A program made the position numbers and the translations under genes. 64,000 bases of DNA, from contig OY804575.1 in NCBI GenBank assembly GCA_963680875.1, positions 28,734,494 through 28,798,493 on the forward strand, in the 5' to 3' direction. The notes beneath the pieces were generated by a model that saw nothing but the letters and a program-made list of their open reading frames with translations, was not told the DNA's origin and did no database searches. Of this stretch, positions 28,691-40,500 are shown in pieces (position 1 is the stretch's first letter; each line of letters opens with the position of its first letter). This stretch comes from Bathymodiolus brooksi (taxonomy: Eukaryota; Mollusca; Bivalvia; Mytilida; Modiolidae).

Positions 28691-31270
28691 AAATACTTGA
28701 CAAAAAATGTTTATGTTTAATTTTCTTTTAATAAAGAGTTAAATAAAAATTCCATTGAATTTCTTATCAAAACTGTGAATTGGATACTTTTCACAAATTA
28801 TCGACTGGTTTTTCCAACCGATTTGATGCTAATACATTGTTTGTCAATTATCGAGCCCTCACAGTTTTCAGTTTGAACAGTTTATTGAGAAAACACTTAG
28901 ACACATATTTAAACGTGTAACATGAGGTCAAATATAACAAAATAATGTTAAAGGGGCATTATCTACCAAAATCGTAAATTTTTGTTACCCATAAAAACTA
29001 TCAGATATGATTGATGCCTTAATAAAACGTGTTTCTGTAACTTATAAATGTTATGAAATGTACGCGCATCGGGGAAAAAAGGTGCAACTGCTCGTGTTTT
29101 GAGATCGATCAAGAAATGGACGCCATCTTATTAATTATCGGCATTGTTTACGGAGTTTGCCGAATCGTCATTGAATCAGCACTTATTTCTTATTTTCTGT
29201 GAATCTGCTTTTAGTCGGCGTTAATTACGGAAAAAGAACCATGCAAGTTTGCACTTAAAAAAAGAAATAACAAAATTCGTGATCTATTTGTTTTTACATG
29301 TAATATATAAATCTTCCCTAGGATTACCAATTATTGATCAATTTTAAAGCAGACGTCACAGTTTTCTGAAAGTCATGCATGCCGCGGCGTTAATTTGTGA
29401 ATATTTTTCACCTGTTTTCCATTCTGTTTGAGACATGTCCATTTCCCCCTTCCTAATACTATTTCAAACATACGAATTAGTTCTTTCTCTTTTGAGCGAA
29501 GGGGTAAAGGGTAATGTGCATTGAACAAAATCACACATATTTTCCTGGAACAAGCAAAAGCCTTTGATTGCTGTTCTTCATATTGAAGTCGTAACAAGGC
29601 CTTACGTCATGAGTAAAATATCATACTTCATGGTACGTACCTTCGATGTGAAGCATCATGCCGCACATGGTACAATTTTAATCAATTTCGGTTCAGAAAA
29701 GAGGTCCTATATTTTCTAATTCCCATTACATTGAGTTAATGGAAAAGAAATCCAAAGTTTAACGGTGCTTAAGCCAAAATGACAATAACATGGGTTAGGG
29801 TAGACCTTTTTACAACTTGAAAACATAAAAAAGAATGCTAAATCTAAGAGACAGTGATGATATTGATTCAATTGAACATTAATTTACTCCGCGTTCGGTA
29901 GTTCCAAATGAAATTGTTACTCCGAGTTCTGCATATCATACGTCCGCGGTGAGCCATATCCATTTTTCAATGGTTGTGCCTTTCAAAACTCCAATTGATC
30001 GGAAAGGAGAAGCTTTCAGATTATGAGATTTTGACAGATGATCAGCAAATGATTGGGAATTACATACAGAGATTGATGTGGAAATAAAATGGGGTGAATT
30101 TGATGTTTTCTGTTATTAAGCTTGAAATTTCACCAAGAATATTGTCAATTTCACGTTCAACAGCCAAATAACTTCAAGAATATCCAATCATTCGCGTGCA
30201 ATTTGACATCATTTGAAAGCAAATTCATTTCTAAAGCGTTGGGTGTAAATATTTTGTCAAAATGATAACTTATTGTTGCGGAGTGATGTAAAGAAAATAC
30301 CTTACCTGTTGTTGTTATTAGCGTGCTTTCTCCGCGTTTTACATATCCTTCCGAGTTTGGAATATCAGTATGAAGGTATCGTTAAAAGTTTACGAGATAT
30401 CATAAACGTTACTAGATATCTCCAGTTAGTAATAAATATGAAAACGGCTATCCATACACACACACTTAAGTATTTACAACACAGACTAGATGTGCATCTT
30501 TATAACAATTGATATCTTCAATTACACCCAACCCCAGTATTTACAACACAGACTAGATGTGCATCTTTATAACAATTGATATCTTCAATTACACCCAACC
30601 CCGTTGGAACCTATTATAGATTCTTGCTGCGTTCTACGACCCTTCAGAAGGGCTGTCCTCTAGTTGTTTGGGGAATAAAATTGAGACGGGTTGTGAATGA
30701 GTGCCGGTTGTATTGACAATCCCATGCACGTAAACAACGAATTGTAACAACTCTTTATGTTCAACAATTTGTTAGGGGTCGTTGATGGGTATTCGCAAGG
30801 CACATATATGCATTTTATCCTCCTTTACCGTGGCAATCTACACACCCTCCAAATTCCAGTACACCACCACCTTGTACATACATTATTATCTGTATAAGTT
30901 GGTTTATAATTGTAGCTGAAATACTGCTTACTTGATGTGTAAACAGCTAGTTTATCAACAAAATTATACCCTAATTAATTGCTATAGTTTTTGTTGATTT
31001 TCAGGAAAATGCGACAAAATCATAGATTTTTGTAGTTCCATGACCATATTGATCGAGAAACATCTTTCAGACTTGCGCTGTTGATGATAGATATTGATCA
31101 GCAATATCTTAATCACTTTAACCTGCTGTTGGTCGACTGTCGATACATGTTACATCTAACAACACCTGTCTTCTCATGGAGTTTGGGTGACAAATCAGTG
31201 TATCTACTATCACATGTGCAGGCAGTGGTTAAAAGTATACAAGGGAATGAAATATAATATTATGTAATTT
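28691..31270. other. Intergenic, no gene recognised
   Basis: Somewhat less repetitive than its surroundings and locally richer in CpG (29050-29240, 29880-30010). Short open frames show no family signature. Contains one 67-bp duplication at 30471-30604. Confidence 0.45.
30471..30604 (+). repeat. 67-bp tandem duplication
   Basis: Two copies of a 67-bp unit with tatttacaacacagactaga and 'gatatcttcaattacaccca', effectively identical, hence recent. Confidence 0.9.
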
Positions 31271-31271
31271 T

Positions 31272-31488
31272 ATGTGTTTCAATCGATCGCCGATTCACCG
31301 TGTGCTGGGCTTAATTATTGAATATGTTGAAACTATATTTACAATCGAGTTAATTCAACCGAGACCTTTCTTATCATCGACATCCATATGTTATGGAGAA
31401 TTCGAACCAACCAAGCCATCAAACCATTCCATGTGTAGGCAAGAGGTATACGGAACGAATGAATCAACTGGGAACATCAGATGCTAGG
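31272..31488 (+). other. Possible unassigned exon ending at GTGAGT
   Basis: An open frame from ATG 31272 reaches TAG at 31485-31487, directly before a strong donor GTGAGTCG at 31489. It could be a 5' non-coding exon of a downstream + strand transcript such as IMPDH, or chance. No protein family recognised. Confidence 0.2.
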
Positions 31489-32229
31489 TGAGTCGATTTA
31501 TTTCTCGTCTTCGTCATCATTTAATCCTTATAAACATTTATACCTCGTTTTCTCATAATAAAAAGCTATTCGAAAATAACACTTTTAATATGTATTCCCC
31601 AATTTACTAAATTCGATTGTGAGTTCGTGGATTCATTACATTTAATAGTTTATAAGACAGATAAATTCGACATTGGAGTAGGGACTAATCTTTCCGATCA
31701 ACAGGTCATATTCCGCGGGTTTTGCTTGATTTTGTTTTGTCCCATCTTTCTTTTCTTATATTTCAAAATTCATATTTCCCTGGTGGTATTTTAGTTGTGT
31801 ATTTGGATTGTGTGCAATGTCGCTCTAATTGTTATTTTTTTTCTTCCTTTCTTGGCATTTAAATTATAGATGCCAATGCATTTAGTGATAAACTAATATG
31901 ATTGAGAGTTTTATATGGAAGCTCTCAATTATACACATATTGACGTATATTTGAGTGACATAGTGGAATACCTTTAACTGAACACATCTAAATATTTCCT
32001 CAGTGACCAATCCTTGTATGAATTTAGTTTCAAAGGTGAGCAAAATATTCATATTCAGTATTTAATTTTCTCTAATGAAGAGAGGGTGTACACGCGTGGG
32101 TAAGACTACGTTTTTACCCTTTTACCCCCTTTTCTTGGCAACTTTGAGAAAAATCCGATTCTCGAGCATGGAAGCAAAAAAAATTGAAAAACAGGTATAA
32201 GGGTATGCATTTTTTTACTTGTCAGTTCT

Positions 32230-32340
32230 GAACCCCCCCCCCCTGCAAATTTTCGCACTAGTCCTAAAATTCCTCCCCCCACTTTTCGTAGCTGTCCTAA
32301 ACCGTGCCCCAACTTTTCGTACCAGTTCTTCAACACGACC
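32230..32340. repeat. Imperfect C-rich short tandem repeat
   Basis: Three degenerate copies of 'ccccaacttttcgtaccagt' with C-runs between them. Simple repeat, non-coding. Confidence 0.6.
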
Positions 32341-32404
32341 GGTCACCTCCTAATACCCAGATACGCACACACTGTCCGGTTAACTCCTATGCCACTGGAG
32401 AATG

Positions 32405-32551
32405 TGCAAACTTGCTAAACCTCGTTGTAATACATCATTAAGATTACGACATTTTTCTCAGCGAATTATAAATGATTGGAATGAATTGTCAACAAATGTT
32501 ACTAGTGCCAAAACAGTCGATGAATTCAAGATTCTTCTAGATCGCCACTGA
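32405..32551 (+). mobile_element. LINE C-terminal fragment (CR1/Jockey-type)
   Basis: Encodes CKLAKPRCNTSLRLRHFSQR then IINDWNELS and VDEFKILLDRH with TGA at 32549-32551. This FSQR..N.WN.L....V...S...FK..LD pattern is the usual C-terminus of non-LTR reverse transcriptase ORFs. Only the last about 48 codons remain. Confidence 0.7.
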
Positions 32552-33454
32552 GACAGAGAAATGTATTTATTTTAGTACTGAAATTTAGACATCACTACTT
32601 TAATACCAAATAACATAACAGTATTCTAAGTTTGACCCGAAGAATGCATGATTGATGCTTTTTTTACTACCATAAAAGTACTGAAAATGGGTGGGCTGAA
32701 AAAGGATTTAGTTCCTTCCCTATGAGCCCGTCAAAGATCCTACAGGTATCCTATAGGTAAGACCACCAAGTTCTTTAGATATTTATGACCTGTTGTTAAT
32801 ATTAAATATATTAAATCTGTTGCAAGCAGTATCAACTATGATTTTGTTTTGGTCCTAAGAGTAATGATCGGTAACCAACCGGCATATTCTATCTTTCGTG
32901 AGTACTTAGTTCACTACGAGTATTGACTGATCCTGTTACTGTCCATGTTTATGTTGTCATTCATTGTTCTGCTAATGTGTGGTGTTTTTAAGTGGAAGCG
33001 AATCTGTGCAGGTTTTTGTTGTTATTGTTTGTTTATGTATGTATTACCGTTAGGAGTCATGTTATCAAGAGGGGATAGTTGGTATCTCATTTACCTATTT
33101 AACACCGCAACACATTTTGTGTGTCTGTCCCAAACAAAAACATGGAATCGACGTGATTTTTGATGTGTTCAATGATTGGAGGTGAGGGTTCAATGATTTG
33201 AGGTGAGGGGTCAATGATTGGAGGGGAGGGGTAATTGTTCGATTTGTTGATACTCGTAGAATTGTTGAACATCGTCGCTGTTTATAAACTTGCTAAAATT
33301 CACAATGTATATGTATGTTTCCCTGAAGCTGAAGTATGTACAGTCAGGCAATGAAATCTGATTAAAATAATATATTTATTTGCTCTCCCTTTTCTGATAT
33401 ATCATGCATACAGACATAAGAAATATCGTAGGTGGTAAGGTTAAGTGAACTTTA

Positions 33455-33456
<2 letters not shown>

Positions 33457-33482
<26 letters not shown>
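33457..33482 (+). repeat. Poly-C tract, about 26 bp
   Basis: Uninterrupted C run in AT-rich DNA. Length in assemblies is unreliable for such tracts. Confidence 0.9.
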
Positions 33483-33485
<3 letters not shown>

Positions 33486-33618
33486 CAAATTACTGTCTAC
33501 CATATGCAAATCTTTAAAGTAAAGTGAATTATGAAAATAAAGCTTGAACAGTGATGGTCAACAATTTCACCAATATCAACAAAATCACCTCTTATCTCAA
33601 CTCATTGAACATAAAAAG

Positions 33619-33945
33619 AAATGAAATCCAGGCACATGTTAGTGACAGGCACATAAATGAAATCCGGGCCCTGGTTAGTGACTGGCACATAAATGAAATC
33701 CGGGCCCTGGTTAGTGACTGGCACATAAATGAAATCCAGGCCCTGGTTAGTGACAGGCACATAAATGAAATCCAGGCCCTGGTTAGTGACAGGCACATAA
33801 ATGAAATCCAGGCCCTGGTTAGTGACAGGCACATAAATGAAATCCAGGCCCTGGTTAGTGACAGGCACATAAATGAAATCCAGGCCCTGCATGGCTAGTG
33901 ACAGGCACATAAATGAAATCCAGATCCTGGTTAGTGACAGGTACA
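33619..33945. repeat. 36-bp minisatellite, 9 units
   Basis: Unit aggcacataaatgaaatcca plus 'ggccctggttagtgac'. One unit carries a 3-bp insertion ('catggc'). The 36-bp period is a multiple of three, so three of the six frames stay open on both strands; none is a gene. The unit is derived from the family D motif seen at 2690 and 33130. Confidence 0.9.
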
Positions 33946-34133
33946 CAATATTGCGGAGTTAAATCAATTAATGGGATTCCACTCCCTTTCACAATTGGAC
34001 CCAAACGGCAATACAGATATAAACAAGCGATAAAAAACTGCACAGATTCGCTTCTACTCAAAAAGACCACATACTATAATAAAATTGAATGACAACATAA
34101 ACATGGACAGTATAATAGCACGGTCAATAGTGC

Positions 34134-35130
34134 TCGTAGGACTACTAGCTAGGATTATAGAATCTGTTGGTTAAAGACTCAATCTGGTTAAAATGAGATC
34201 TCTCACTTTCCCAATGTTGCCAGTGTCTCTGGAATATCAATTCTTGATTGCTCCTTCGGGTTTCTCTTACATTTACCCGTAAAGGGGAGCAAGTGAGAGA
34301 TATGATTTTAATTAGGTTGGTTCAAGACCGAAGACCTAGTTATTTAAAAAAAAAAGAAGGACAAAATCAATCGTAACTGATGCTTCTAACAAATTTAATA
34401 TCAATTAGTCAACACCTTCTAATGAAATTAATGGTCTTCGTGGGAGACCAGAATAAACAAGTCATAAATTTGTTGGAATCAAATATTGAGCCTAAAATTT
34501 CAATATAATAAGGAATGAAATATTAATGTACTAATTTAATTGCTTTATGTGAAAATCAATAAAAGATCGAACTTTAATTTACATTGTTAGGAAATACCAA
34601 TTGCATGGAAAATAGACTAGATCATTTTCTTGTGTAAATTTAAGCATCTTTTTAAATATGTATTTTAAATGATCCTCATTTGATCCTGTGATAATGTATT
34701 GATTCAACATTAAATATTTTTCTATTGTTTTCATATCCACCGTATACCTAAAAGGTTGGAATCGTTCAAATGTATGATTATCACAAGTGACAAATGAAAA
34801 CTTACATTTTGACAATGTTTAGACATGTTATTCCAAGTGCCAAATCCATGTATGTCATAACATGAAACACTCAGTTTGATAATATGATGTGATCTGACCT
34901 ATCTTTCATTGAAATTAATGCAAAACATATTTATATGATATCTAATTATCTATCAAAATATATATCAACAAATTGCCCATTACACACCCTGACCTTCTAT
35001 TTAAACTACCATGCATAGTTGGTTTGTTACAATACTATAAAGAAGTTCACTATAATTTTTAGTAACTGTAATACGCTTGAAAAATTAAATGTTATACTAA
35101 TTACATCAACAACTGAAGACGTCAAAACAG
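34134..35130. other. Intergenic, no gene recognised
   Basis: Contains a weak inverted repeat around 34187-34310 ('gatctctcactttccc' against 'agcaagtgagagat') and AT-rich sequence; a 78-codon minus-strand open frame at 34579-34815 matches no family I know. Confidence 0.4.
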
Positions 35131-35132
35131 TG

Positions 35133-35184
35133 GTTAGTCATTAGATGGTTTATGGTGTTTAACGCCACTTTCGTTAGTCATTAG
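35133..35184 (-). repeat. 28-bp SINE family A tail inserted between 12-bp duplications
   Basis: gttagtcattag at 35133-35144 and 35173-35184 flanks only the reverse tail ggtttatggtgtttaacgcc plus 'actttc'. A severely 5'-truncated retroposition with an intact target-site duplication. Confidence 0.85.
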
Positions 35185-36065
35185 AACGTAGGCAAGGAGA
35201 CATAACAACTTAGATTATATATATACATGTATATATAATTACATTTCTTTGTCTTTTTGTTGTTTGTAATTTGTATTGTTTCAATCCAGTTAGATTTTTG
35301 TTTAGCAAACAGATAAAGTTTAAATAAATAGTACAACGATTGCTGCATTAAACTTCCGAAAATACACTCGTAAAAGTAGAAGTGTTCAAACACGAGATCA
35401 AGGCGTCCTTTGGCGAGATCGATGTTCTTCCAAAGAACACGTTCGTTTGCCGACTCATTCTACAACCCCCCCCCTCCCCCCCCAAAAAAAAAGCTCCCGA
35501 AGTTATATTATTTCTTAATGTTATTTTCTATTTTCCGTGTAGTTTTTAATTTTTGAGTATGATGAAAACACGATATTGAAAAAGACGGGACCGATGACCT
35601 CAAGTAATTTGTTTGATAAACTAACAGAACAGAACACTGGTCAAGTTAATATCCGGCAGTCTCAAAATTTGATGCTTTAAATGTTTCTAATTCGATCAGA
35701 GGCATATAAATGGACAGGCCAGTGGGGTTGGGAGTGGACCGGACAGGGTTTAGACTTGCCCACTTTTTAGCTCACCTGACCCATGTCACGGCCATGTGAG
35801 GTATTTCCATCACGTAGTAAACATTTATGTATTAATTAATCTTATTCTCTGAAACCATAAGGCCAACTAGAATCAAACTTGGTAGGAATATTTATTGGAT
35901 GGTGGTCTACTGGTCTACAAAGTTTATGCTTTTTGTTGATCAGAAGTACGCAAAAGAAACAAGAGGTCCAAAGGTGTCAAAAAAGGTGTGTCCATATATA
36001 TGGGTATACATTATTTATTGTTCAGTTGTTTTCTAGGAGTTTTTTTTAATGCATTCCTTAATGGG

Positions 36066-36325
36066 TTGGTTTATAGTGTTTAACGCCACTTTCAACAATA
36101 TTTCAGTTATATTATGGCGGTCAGTTTTATTGATGAGGAAATCGGAGTACAAAGAGAAAGCCATCGACCTGTCGCAAGTCACTGACACACTTTATCACAT
36201 AATTTTGTATCGAGTACACCTCGCCATGAGCGTGATGCGAACTCACAACTTTAGTAATAATAGGCATTGATAGCACAGGTAGTTGTAAATCCAACTATCA
36301 TCCGATCACGACCACGATAACCCCG
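36066..36325 (-). repeat. SINE family A, near full length
   Basis: Complement of tail (gtgtttaacgccactttcaa), body (tattatggcggtcagtttta), B box region (gatgcgaactcacaacttta) and head (gtagttgtaaatccaactat). Confidence 0.8.
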
Positions 36326-36465
36326 GGCCATTCTTAACGTATATCCGTTTCAGAAACATACATAAAGTTATTATGTAAACTATTACAAATGACATTTTAA
36401 TTTTTTACTTTGACATAAAATGGGTCACATGTCGGGAGTTAATAATATTGTACTTTTTTTTAATA

Positions 36466-36990
36466 TTCATCCAATTTTAATGCAGTTTTTTTCAAAGTGT
36501 TCATCTTTTTGAGTTATTGATGGGCCATAACATTTTTTCCGAAATTTTGCATATTTGATTTGTAGGTATTTATATTTTTATTTTTCGTCCAATTTTGATG
36601 TATTTTTGTTGTTGTTGAATGGATTGTGTTGAGAGCTTTCGGTACTATGTTGACGGATTTGCTCTATCTTTTACGGTTTTTGAGATAAACTCGACCGAAA
36701 GCTGAAAAGTCCCAATTTCCAAAATTTGAACGTTTTCAGTTTTCATCCAATTTTAATGCAGTTATTGCGAAGTGTCCATCTTAATGGGTTATTGATGGGG
36801 TCATACAAAAAAATGACATTTAATTTCGAAAAGGGACCTTAAAGGGGTCCAAAATTCGAAATTTCGCATATTTGAAAGGTATAGATCTATATAGAATTTT
36901 TAATTTTCTTCCAATTTTGATGTTTTTTTTTTATTTTGTTGGATGGATTTGTTGAGTGCTTTCGGTAGTATGTCGATATATTTTTTCTAT
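36466..36990 (+). repeat. Diverged about 270-bp tandem duplication
   Basis: 'catccaattttaatgcagtt' followed by a 'gttattgatgggg' block and 'ccaattttgatgt' plus 'gctttcggtagtatg' occurs twice (from about 36466 and about 36738). Several indels separate the copies. Confidence 0.7.
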
Positions 36991-37411
36991 CAACGCCCAT
37001 TTTTTTTTTTATACTGAAGTCCTACTTTAATGGGTTACAATTGAACATCGAATCCTATAATATTTTTCTTTATAAAAATGAACATTCAATAATCAGTTCT
37101 TTTTGGCGATATACGTTTACAAATCTAATTAAAATTAGATGTTTATTCTATCTTAAATGCTATTTTTCTTTTGATGACGATATATGTTTACCAATAATGT
37201 TTGTTTTATCAAAACGAAAAAAGATTGTTAATGTTCTATTTTGATGAACTCATTTGACCCTAAACTAACATTTGCGCAAAATCAGTACCTTCAGTCTGGT
37301 TTCCTGTTGGTGGGAATGACCCACGCGTACTAAGTCTATACCAGTGGGCACCAGAAACGTAGATGAAAACGTGAAGAAAGACACAAAACTCATAAGTATT
37401 TTCTTTTCAGA

Positions 37412-37509
37412 ATGGCAGATTATTTGATAACTGGTGGCACTGGGTATGTCCCAGATGATGGACTGACGGGTGCACAGCTGTTTGCTAACGGAGATGGTTT
37501 GACATACAA
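37412..37509 (+). CDS. IMPDH: IMPDH exon 1 with start codon
   Basis: ATG at 37412 with A at -3 and G at +4. It encodes [20 protein letters not shown] then [12 protein letters not shown]; donor GTAAGA, phase 2 out. The bases just before the ATG (ttcttttcag) look like a splice acceptor, so a separate non-coding 5' exon is possible; equally, the GC-richer 37316-37410 may be the 5' UTR. Confidence 0.93.
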
Positions 37510-40500
37510 GTAAGATCCGAAAGCACACAATAAACAACAAAACCGAACAAAAAAGATAAAACTTCAATCATCAATGACTGCACTACACTACAGACCTACA
37601 GTCAAAAGTATTTCCACTGTAACACATTTCCCTATTTATTTCATATAAAAACATGATTTAATTTTTTTTTATTATCAAGTCATTTTATACTCGATGTTCA
37701 TGAAATTTTCAGCAATAAAAATAAAAGCAGAAACAAACGTTTATTCATGTTGAACTTGTTATAAAGGAGTGACTCAGTGAGTGAGTGATTGTTGTTAATG
37801 CCAACTCAGCATTTTCTCATCTTTATCATAGCTGCAATTTCTCAGCTATATCGTACCTAGAACAAGTTAATTTTCAATGAGATGATGATGAGGTTATCAG
37901 GGGCTGCTCTGGCTCCCAAAAAGTAAGACCCAGAAAAAAACGTTTTGAAAATCAGGAGCCATGCCACAATTAAAAATATTTCAGTTTGCCCAAACCCGAC
38001 CCACAGATTTAGGTATGGGTAGGTAGGTAGGTAATTTTTTTTGTTTTTTCTGAATAAAGTTTGTAAAACATTATGTTGTTGTTTTCTAGGTGTGAAACCT
38101 ATAATTAATTTCTTTAAGGTTTTCTACTAAATTTGTGTTTTTTCGAGCCTACCTGGCCATTTTATCTTAAGTTTAACCTTTCGAAGACCATACATTTTCT
38201 GAAACGTCCATGATTCCTCTACGTTCTGTCAAAATATCAGGCCATGTTTAAAGTCTTGCAGTGAAATGCCAGGCTATGGAAATTACCTACTCTAAAAATA
38301 GCTCTGTCATCTCCCAGAAATTCCCTATTTAAAGGTCATGCACCAAATCCTCCATATCCATATTAAAATTTGGACTCAAAATAATCCTTATACATTTAAC
38401 TTCAATTATCAATTTAATTATTCTATTCCATTCAGTATTTGTCACAATACAACAAAGTGAAAGGAACTTTTTTCTTTAAAAGGGACTACTGATTGGTTGA
38501 ATTACTGGTTTGACACCTAAAAAAAGACACCTTAACAGTTTCAAAATTTATTCAACAAATATGACTAGAAACAATTATGCAACATCAAGTTCATGTTTTG
38601 TCAGTTTTTGATAGGATTTCGTTAGTATTGGGTTTTTGTCCCTCAGACAGGCTTGACATAAAGGCAGGACAACTCGGTACTTCTTCTTAGGTCATTGTCC
38701 TGTTGCTGTTGAATTCCTTCTGCAGCACAATAACAACACAAATCTGGCTTTCCAATGCCAGAAGCATATAGTAGGCATACTCAATTGGTGAGTGACTGAC
38801 AGTTGATTTGTACTTTAATAAAAAAAAAACTTTCCTTGAAGGATGTGACCTGAAATAACAAAATAATTATCATATCTGGAAGTGAAAAGGCAGTTGAAAT
38901 TCCAAGGCAAGAATAAGCAGTCCAAAGAATATTAATTGCATCTTGTACATCATGTTCATACCTCACCAGAAGATATAGTGACAAACTGCAGCAGTTATTA
39001 TTATTTTTTTTATTAAGAATTGATTCATCTTCCTGATATCATAATATTGTGAGTGTGTGATGAAGAATTTCAATTAAAGTGATTATTGTTTTTACCACAT
39101 TTATATGTCATCTAGGGGTGGTCGTGATCATATGGTAGTTGGATTTACAACTATCTGCAATCAGTGCCTATCATCACTAACGTTGTGAGTTCGAACCTCA
39201 TTCATGGCTACGACAGCACAAAAGTGGTCATTTATGTATAATTCTTATAGAATTAATGTATCTGGTTTTCTTTACATGACCATTTCCCAGAAAGGTGCGG
39301 ATAAGGTGTGCGTGAGTGCATTGGCACCGTGTACACATGCATGAACTCTTGAAAAGAAGCGTTTAATCCTATATTGTTTTGTTGTGAAATAGTGTGACAG
39401 CACTTTCCCTTGTAAACACATGACAAAAATATGAATAAGAATACTTTATTGATCAATTAAGGATCCACAAGGGGCATAGCAATTACAATAGGAGTGTTTA
39501 AGCAGACTGGTGTCAAATGCACCATACATATAGAAATATAGAACCATTGAATATTGAGTGGTGTCTAACATCGTGGACTATATGATTGATGTGCCCTATC
39601 GTCTACAATTTTCAATTTGTTCCAAGGAAAAATAAAATTGGGCAGCACTCCCCCTAGTAAACACATATTTCTCATTATTCCCGAATTCCCAGGAAGAAAA
39701 TGAGAAAGTGTGTGGGCAAGTTTCATTTATTAGTGACATGAAGCTTTACACAATCTCATTACAAAACCCTAACAAAAAAACTCACCTGTAAACTGGTGCT
39801 TCCTCACTGAATTTGTTTACAGGGACTTTATTGCACGAATTTTGAAAAGCACTCTTTGTGGCGGTGGTGGATGTATATTTATTATTATTGACATCCTCAT
39901 CTTCCGGGTCTCTATGAACGGTAAAGGTTACAAATTTCAATTGGGGATCAAATTCCTGTACGACGTCACTTGGATAGGCTCTTCGTAATCTGGTTGAAAC
40001 GTTTGGTGACGAGTTTTGTCAGAGTAGAGAGACAGTAACGCCACTAACGGCCACATGGTCCATTTTTTTCAATGTCGATTCTTCTGGATATACGACTTCG
40101 TTGAAAACCTTTTCCATGTTAGTTTGTTGTTGAAACGATATAACCTGTTTGACACAATATTCCTCATTTTGTTTCCCTTTTTCAATATTGACAGACGACG
40201 CAATCGTGTAGTCTGCCATTTCACGGACATCTGAATAATGACATAGATAACCACAGAGAGAAGTCGAATGAAGAACTTAAGATCAGTAAACCGTTTGAAA
40301 GTGTTACAAGTTTACTATTCAAACATCGGTATGATATAGAATTTTGAAAACAAATTTACCGTAGGGAACCGGAAAATTTCCGAACTACCAGAAGTACAAA
40401 AAAAATATTTGGGTCAGGCTTGTTTTTCGGGTTGGCAGCGTTCGGGCAAACGAACATATTTTTAATTGTGGCCCCAGTTTGGGAGCCAGCTAAAATTTTT

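Larger units (their letters stand above)
32910..34133. repeat. Diverged inverted pair of family D around poly-C and minisatellite
   Basis: ctgtccatgtttatgttgtc at about 32940 and its complement gacaacataaacatggacag near 34090; likewise 'gaagcgaatctgtgcag' near 32996 and its complement near 34036. The two arms (about 200 bp) are alike over their length but differ by many substitutions, so two copies of one repeat lie tail to tail. Confidence 0.7.

Noticed and set aside
33551..33946. Open frames with 12-residue repeats on both strands
   Set aside because: Product of the 36-bp minisatellite; simultaneous openness on both strands shows it is a period effect.
34579..34815. 78-codon minus-strand open frame
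   Set aside because: No family features, no splice context, AT-rich; cannot be distinguished from chance.
39425..39600. Possible LINE 3' end ('aatactttattgatcaatt')
   Set aside because: Typical-looking 3' UTR phrase but no coding part, tail or duplication could be found.
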